From Dichloromethanomonas sp964477085 (GTDB taxonomy: Bacteria > Bacillota > Desulfitobacteriia > Desulfitobacteriales > Syntrophobotulaceae): DNA of 6,941 bases. Below are positions 4,466 to 6,941 of this stretch, in pieces. Every line of letters begins with the position of its first letter. Position 1 is the first letter of the stretch. The notes beneath the pieces were generated by a model, which had not been told where the DNA came from, did no database searches, and saw nothing but the letters and a program-made list of their open reading frames with translations. Both the position numbers and the translations under genes were made by a program. The stretch lies in assembly GCA_964477085.1 (NCBI GenBank), contig CAYZDF010000110.1, positions 1-6,941 of the forward strand. The letters run 5' to 3'.

Positions 4466-5356
4466 ATGAAACTGGGTTTTATCGGTCTGGGTAAGATAGG
4501 TAAGCCAATGGCGTTAAACTTACTTAAGGCCGGACACGAACTAATCGTATACAACCGAAGCATCACAGCTGTCAATGATCTTGAAATATCAGGAGCGATT
4601 GCAGCTGCTTCCCCTGCCCAGGTGGGGAAGGATGCTGAGGTTGTTTTCCTTTGCCTTCCTGTTGGACAGGATGTCATCAAGACGGTGACAGGAGCAGACG
4701 GCCTTCTCACAACCCTGAAAGAGGGGAGCCTGATCATTGACCATAGTACCATCAGTCCGTCTGATTCACGTCTGATGTATGAGACCAGTCAAGCACAAAA
4801 GGTTGGATTCCTGGATGCTCCGGTTAGCGGTGGGGTTGTTGGTGCTCAGAACGCCACCTTGAGTATTATGGTGGGCGGAGACCAGAAAGACTACGAACAG
4901 GCTTTGAATTTATTTCAGTTGCTTGGGAAGAATATCAGCTATTTAGGACCTTCCGGAAGCGGTAATGTTATGAAATTGGTTAATAACCTACTGGTTGGTA
5001 TCACCAACGCCGCTTTGTCCGAAGCCTTTGTCCTGGCAGTCAAAAATGGACTTGATCCCAAGCAAGTTTTCGACATTTTGTCGAATGCTACCGGAGACAG
5101 TGCCATGCTCGGGCGAAATTTGCCAAATTTTGTCCTTAAGCGGAATTTTGAACCGGCCTTTACGCTTGATATGCTGAATAAAGATATGGGCTTAGCAGAA
5201 GAACTGGCTTTAAATCAGGGAGTAAGGCTTTTAATAGGGTCCCTAGCTCACCAAATTGGCAGGGAAGCAGCTTTTACTGGATTGGGTAGTGAAGATATGT
5301 CTGCCGTCATTAAGGTTCTGGAAGGGCTTAGCCAGGTACAAGTATCTCCAAAATAA
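4466..5356 (+). CDS. NAD(P)-dependent beta-hydroxyacid dehydrogenase (HIBADH / tartronate semialdehyde reductase family)
   Basis: 296 residues, the full length of this soluble family. The N-terminal Rossmann domain has GLGKIG (7-12); YNRS (29-32) after the second strand, with Asn-Arg instead of an acidic residue, points to NADP(H). The substrate loop DAPVSGG (117-123) and catalytic Lys170 with Asn174 in GNVMKLVNN are intact. The all-helical C-terminal domain has the conserved NKDMGLA with Lys239. Members reduce or oxidise short acids such as 3-hydroxyisobutyrate, tartronate semialdehyde/glycerate, glyoxylate/glycolate or succinate semialdehyde. The canonical DAPVSGG argues against a sulfolactaldehyde (YihU-type) enzyme, whose loop differs. 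The context of transketolase and a GlcF-type protein favours glyoxylate or tartronate semialdehyde (inference). ATG at 4466 has GGGGA 7 bases upstream. It has its own leader and is not tightly coupled to its neighbours. Confidence 0.93.
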   Translation: MKLGFIGLGKIGKPMALNLLKAGHELIVYNRSITAVNDLEISGAIAAASPAQVGKDAEVVFLCLPVGQDVIKTVTGADGLLTTLKEGSLIIDHSTISPSDSRLMYETSQAQKVGFLDAPVSGGVVGAQNATLSIMVGGDQKDYEQALNLFQLLGKNISYLGPSGSGNVMKLVNNLLVGITNAALSEAFVLAVKNGLDPKQVFDILSNATGDSAMLGRNLPNFVLKRNFEPAFTLDMLNKDMGLAEELALNQGVRLLIGSLAHQIGREAAFTGLGSEDMSAVIKVLEGLSQVQVSPK

Positions 5357-5413
5357 GGAAAAATAATTAAGAAAAATATTGTCAAAGGCAGACTATTCTA
5401 AAATTTTTAAAAT

Positions 5414-5433
5414 TTGTATTCATAATAATACAA
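5414..5433. promoter_or_regulatory. 20-bp palindrome upstream of glcF
   Basis: TTGTATTCATAATAATACAA has perfect 7-bp arms around CATAAT. It lies just upstream of the candidate glcF promoter, a position suited to an activator or repressor. It includes a TTCATA half-site (5419-5424) that faces TATGAA at 5441-5446. Confidence 0.4.
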
Positions 5434-5441
5434 CAAATACT

Positions 5442-5469
5442 ATGAAAGTTCGAAAAATAACGATATAAT
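5442..5469 (+). promoter_or_regulatory. Candidate promoter of glcF
   Basis: A perfect -10 TATAAT (5464-5469) is paired with ATGAAA (5442-5447, 4/6) at a 16-base spacer. Transcription would start near 5476 and give a leader of about 78 nt. The weak -35 suggests the promoter needs an activator. GTAAC/GTTAC arms (5479-5483, 5491-5495) lie at the predicted start. Confidence 0.5.
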
Positions 5470-5512
5470 ATACCTTAGGTAACAAACACAGTTACAATAT
5501 ATAAACATTATT

Positions 5513-5536
5513 GCCTGGGCTGAAGTAGCCCTAGGC
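5513..5536 (+). promoter_or_regulatory. Stable leader hairpin next to the glcF ribosome binding site
   Basis: GCCTGGGCT (5513-5521) pairs with AGCCC (5527-5531) and AGGC (5533-5536) around loop GAAGT, with one bulged T: nine base pairs, mostly G-C. It ends 4 bases before the AGGGGG ribosome binding site (5541-5546). No T-run follows, so it is not a terminator. It more likely affects mRNA stability or translation initiation. Confidence 0.5.
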
Positions 5537-5553
5537 GAGAAGGGGGAATTAAA

Positions 5554-6792
5554 GTGGGGGTTTTGGCAGAAGTTTATGAAAAGCTGAACACGTGCGGCAG
5601 ATGTGGTTTCTGTCACGGAGCTTGTAAGACCTACAAGAAAGATGGAGCCGAATTCATGGTTTCCAGAGGTAGGGTTCAGCTGATCAAAGCTCTTGCAGAC
5701 GGCAAAATTGAGGCTGACCACGAATATGAGGATGTCATCAACAGTTGTCTGCTTTGCGGTGAGTGCGCGATAGCATGCCCTAGTGGTGTAAGGGCCCATG
5801 AACTGGTATTGGTTGCTCGTCGTGATCTCAAACTGAAGAAAGGTGTTAAGCCTTTCGCTAAATCACTGGTACTTTCAAGTTTAACCAAACCCGGGTTGCT
5901 TTCCTTCGGATTCGGATTCTTTGCTGGTTTCGGCAAAAAAATGCTCAATGGATTGGGTGACGGGTTCCAATTCTATCGTGGCATTGACGTTCTTACGATG
6001 CCTGCTTCTAAGGTATCATTTACCAAACAGGTACCGGAAGTCATCACCGTTGCTAATCCTAAGAAGAAAGTTGCTTTCTACGTAGGCTGCTTCATGAATC
6101 ACTCTTTGGTTGATAGTGCACACTCTGTTGTGAAAGTCTTAACCAAGAATAATATTGAAGTTGTTGTTCCCAGAGAGCAGCCATGCTGCGGTTTGCCACA
6201 ATACGTATATGGTGACTTTGAAAGCGCCAAGGCACAGGGAAGAAAAATTATCGATGCTTTTGGCAAATATGACACCATTATTACCGCATGTGCTTCCTGT
6301 GCTTCTCAGTTGAAGAAGGAAATGAAAGAACTTTTCCATGATGAGCCTGCTTATCTGCCTAAAGTTGAGGCATTTGCAGCAAAATGCTATGAATTCTCTG
6401 AATTCGTTGCTAAGGAACTGAATGTTGAAGATAAATTGAAAAATGATACACCTCTTATCGTTACCTATCATGATCCTTGCCATATGGTTCGTTATAATAC
6501 CATTACAGAACAACCTCGTAAACTATTAAAGAGCGTTCCAAGGCTGAATTATGTTGAAATGTTTGAAGCCAACAGATGTTGTGGTGCTGCAGGTCTGGTT
6601 CAAGCTTTCTATCATGAGCTTTCTACTGCAATTACAGCTGATAAGGCTCAAAACATTATCAACACCGGTGCAGAAGTAGTTGCCACCAGTTGTCCGGCAT
6701 GTATGCTGAAGATCAACAGCGGTCTCAAACTGAAAGGTTCCAAAACTGAAGTTAAACACGTGGCTGATGTTTTAGCGGCTGCAATGGACTAA
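5554..6792 (+). CDS. glcF: GlcF-type iron-sulfur subunit of a 2-hydroxyacid (glycolate/lactate) oxidoreductase
   Basis: 412 residues, matching GlcF length. The N-terminal ferredoxin-like part binds two 4Fe-4S clusters: Cys14-17-20-24 (CGRCGFCHGAC) and Cys65-68-71-75 (CLLCGECAIACP). Two CCG domains follow: Cys179, Cys211-Cys212-Gly213, Cys246/249; then Cys309, Cys342-Cys343-Gly344, Cys380/383. This cluster-plus-two-CCG layout is shared by GlcF and heterodisulfide-reductase-D-like proteins; it carries electrons from a flavin subunit oxidising a 2-hydroxyacid. All expected cysteines are present. The start is GTG at 5554 with AGGGGG 7 bases upstream; Cys14 follows soon after, as usual. Between them (about 100-140) is a Gly/Phe-rich linker that may touch the membrane. 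The probable FAD subunit begins 108 bases downstream. The actual substrate (glycolate, D-lactate or another hydroxyacid) cannot be read from this subunit. Confidence 0.9.
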   Translation: MGVLAEVYEKLNTCGRCGFCHGACKTYKKDGAEFMVSRGRVQLIKALADGKIEADHEYEDVINSCLLCGECAIACPSGVRAHELVLVARRDLKLKKGVKPFAKSLVLSSLTKPGLLSFGFGFFAGFGKKMLNGLGDGFQFYRGIDVLTMPASKVSFTKQVPEVITVANPKKKVAFYVGCFMNHSLVDSAHSVVKVLTKNNIEVVVPREQPCCGLPQYVYGDFESAKAQGRKIIDAFGKYDTIITACASCASQLKKEMKELFHDEPAYLPKVEAFAAKCYEFSEFVAKELNVEDKLKNDTPLIVTYHDPCHMVRYNTITEQPRKLLKSVPRLNYVEMFEANRCCGAAGLVQAFYHELSTAITADKAQNIINTGAEVVATSCPACMLKINSGLKLKGSKTEVKHVADVLAAAMD

Positions 6793-6805
6793 TCATCACA
6801 TGCAC

Positions 6806-6853
6806 TGGTCTGACCATTCATAATAAGCATAGGTCTGACCAGCTGGTCTGACA
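6806..6853. promoter_or_regulatory. Three GntR/FadR-type operator boxes between glcF and the next gene
   Basis: TGGTCTGACCA (6806-6816), GGTCTGACCA (6832-6841) and TGGTCTGACA (6844-6853) are copies of one near-palindrome with centres 25 and 13 bp apart. The core TGGTNNNACCA is the known recognition pattern of the FadR subfamily of GntR regulators, which includes FadR, PdhR and the lactate and glycolate regulators LldR and GlcC. The third copy in context, AGCTGGTCTGACATATT, matches the E. coli FadR site at nearly every position. The third copy also contains CTGACA, which could act as a -35 for the next gene. No GntR gene lies in the window; it may be nearby. Confidence 0.75.
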
Positions 6854-6900
6854 TATTTAATAAGAGTTTTTTATCAATTCTTTAGGAAGGGCGGGTAGTA

Positions 6901-6941
6901 ATGAGCGATATAGTTGCAAAACTTAAAGGCATCGTTGGCGA
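6901..6941 (+). CDS. Start of a probable GlcD-type FAD-binding oxidase subunit (cut by window end)
   Basis: ATG at 6901 begins MSDIVAKLKGIVG, then the window ends. AGGAAGG (6884-6890) lies 10 bases upstream, with a further GCGGG closer. A short amphipathic start with a K-L-K-x-I-V-G pattern is typical of GlcD/LutA-partner FAD-linked hydroxyacid oxidases, and position right after a GlcF protein is where the flavin subunit is expected. Only 13 codons are visible, so the assignment rests mainly on context. Confidence 0.6.
   Translation, partial: MSDIVAKLKGIVG

Noticed and set aside
2368..5356. Sulfoquinovose (sulfo-transketolase) pathway cluster
   Set aside because: The HIBADH-family protein has the standard DAPVSGG loop rather than the sulfolactaldehyde-type loop, and no sulfosugar isomerase, kinase or sulfonate transporter is in the window. 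Not excluded for the transketolase alone.
6793..6880. Intrinsic terminator after glcF using the GACCAGCTGGTC palindrome and TTTTTT at 6867-6872
   Set aside because: The T-run is about 18 bases from the palindrome, so they do not form a terminator; the palindrome arises from two abutting operator boxes.

Overview
The window looks like a chromosomal segment from a low- to mid-GC anaerobic Firmicute. The Clostridia, in the Desulfitobacterium/Desulfosporosinus/Dehalobacter part of the Peptococcales, are my best guess. The signs are strong purine-rich ribosome binding sites (GGAGGG, GAGGGGG, AGGGGG), GTG starts, AT-rich spacers, a transketolase split into two genes, and a clostridial-style GlcF/GlcD oxidase pair. 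The lineage is inferred from style, not from a database match.

Layout, left to right on the + strand: the 3' part of a tRNA-Arg(UCU) gene; a complete tRNA-His(GUG) gene; a rho-independent terminator; an IclR-family regulator with its own promoter; a strong sigma-A-type promoter with a leader of about 200 nt; and an unrecognised protein gene that runs into a 10-base assembly gap (1932-1941). After the gap come about 425 bases without a confident protein gene. This stretch holds what I consider the most unusual object here: a rod-like folded element of about 118 nt. On the minus strand it has an extended -10 promoter just before the foot of its closing stem and seven T's just after it, which is the layout of a small structured RNA gene. 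Next come the two transketolase halves (N then C, 2 nt apart), a 335-base spacer rich in operator-like palindromes, a beta-hydroxyacid dehydrogenase of the HIBADH/tartronate-semialdehyde-reductase family, a 197-base leader with a hairpin, a GlcF-type iron-sulfur protein, three copies of a GntR/FadR-type operator, and the first 13 codons of what is probably the matching FAD-binding GlcD subunit.

How the genes may work together (inference): a transketolase moves two-carbon glycolaldehyde units, the HIBADH-family enzyme interconverts a short aldehyde acid and a hydroxyacid (glyoxylate/glycolate or tartronate semialdehyde/glycerate), and GlcF+GlcD oxidises a 2-hydroxyacid such as glycolate or lactate. 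With an IclR regulator at the head, this reads as a catabolic cluster for a C2/C3 hydroxyacid or an unusual sugar or sugar acid. The transketolase lacks a donor-binding histidine (replaced by Tyr) and differs at other active-site-loop positions, so it may not be the housekeeping pentose-phosphate enzyme. Each metabolic block has a long upstream region with its own palindromes, which suggests separate regulation rather than one simple operon.
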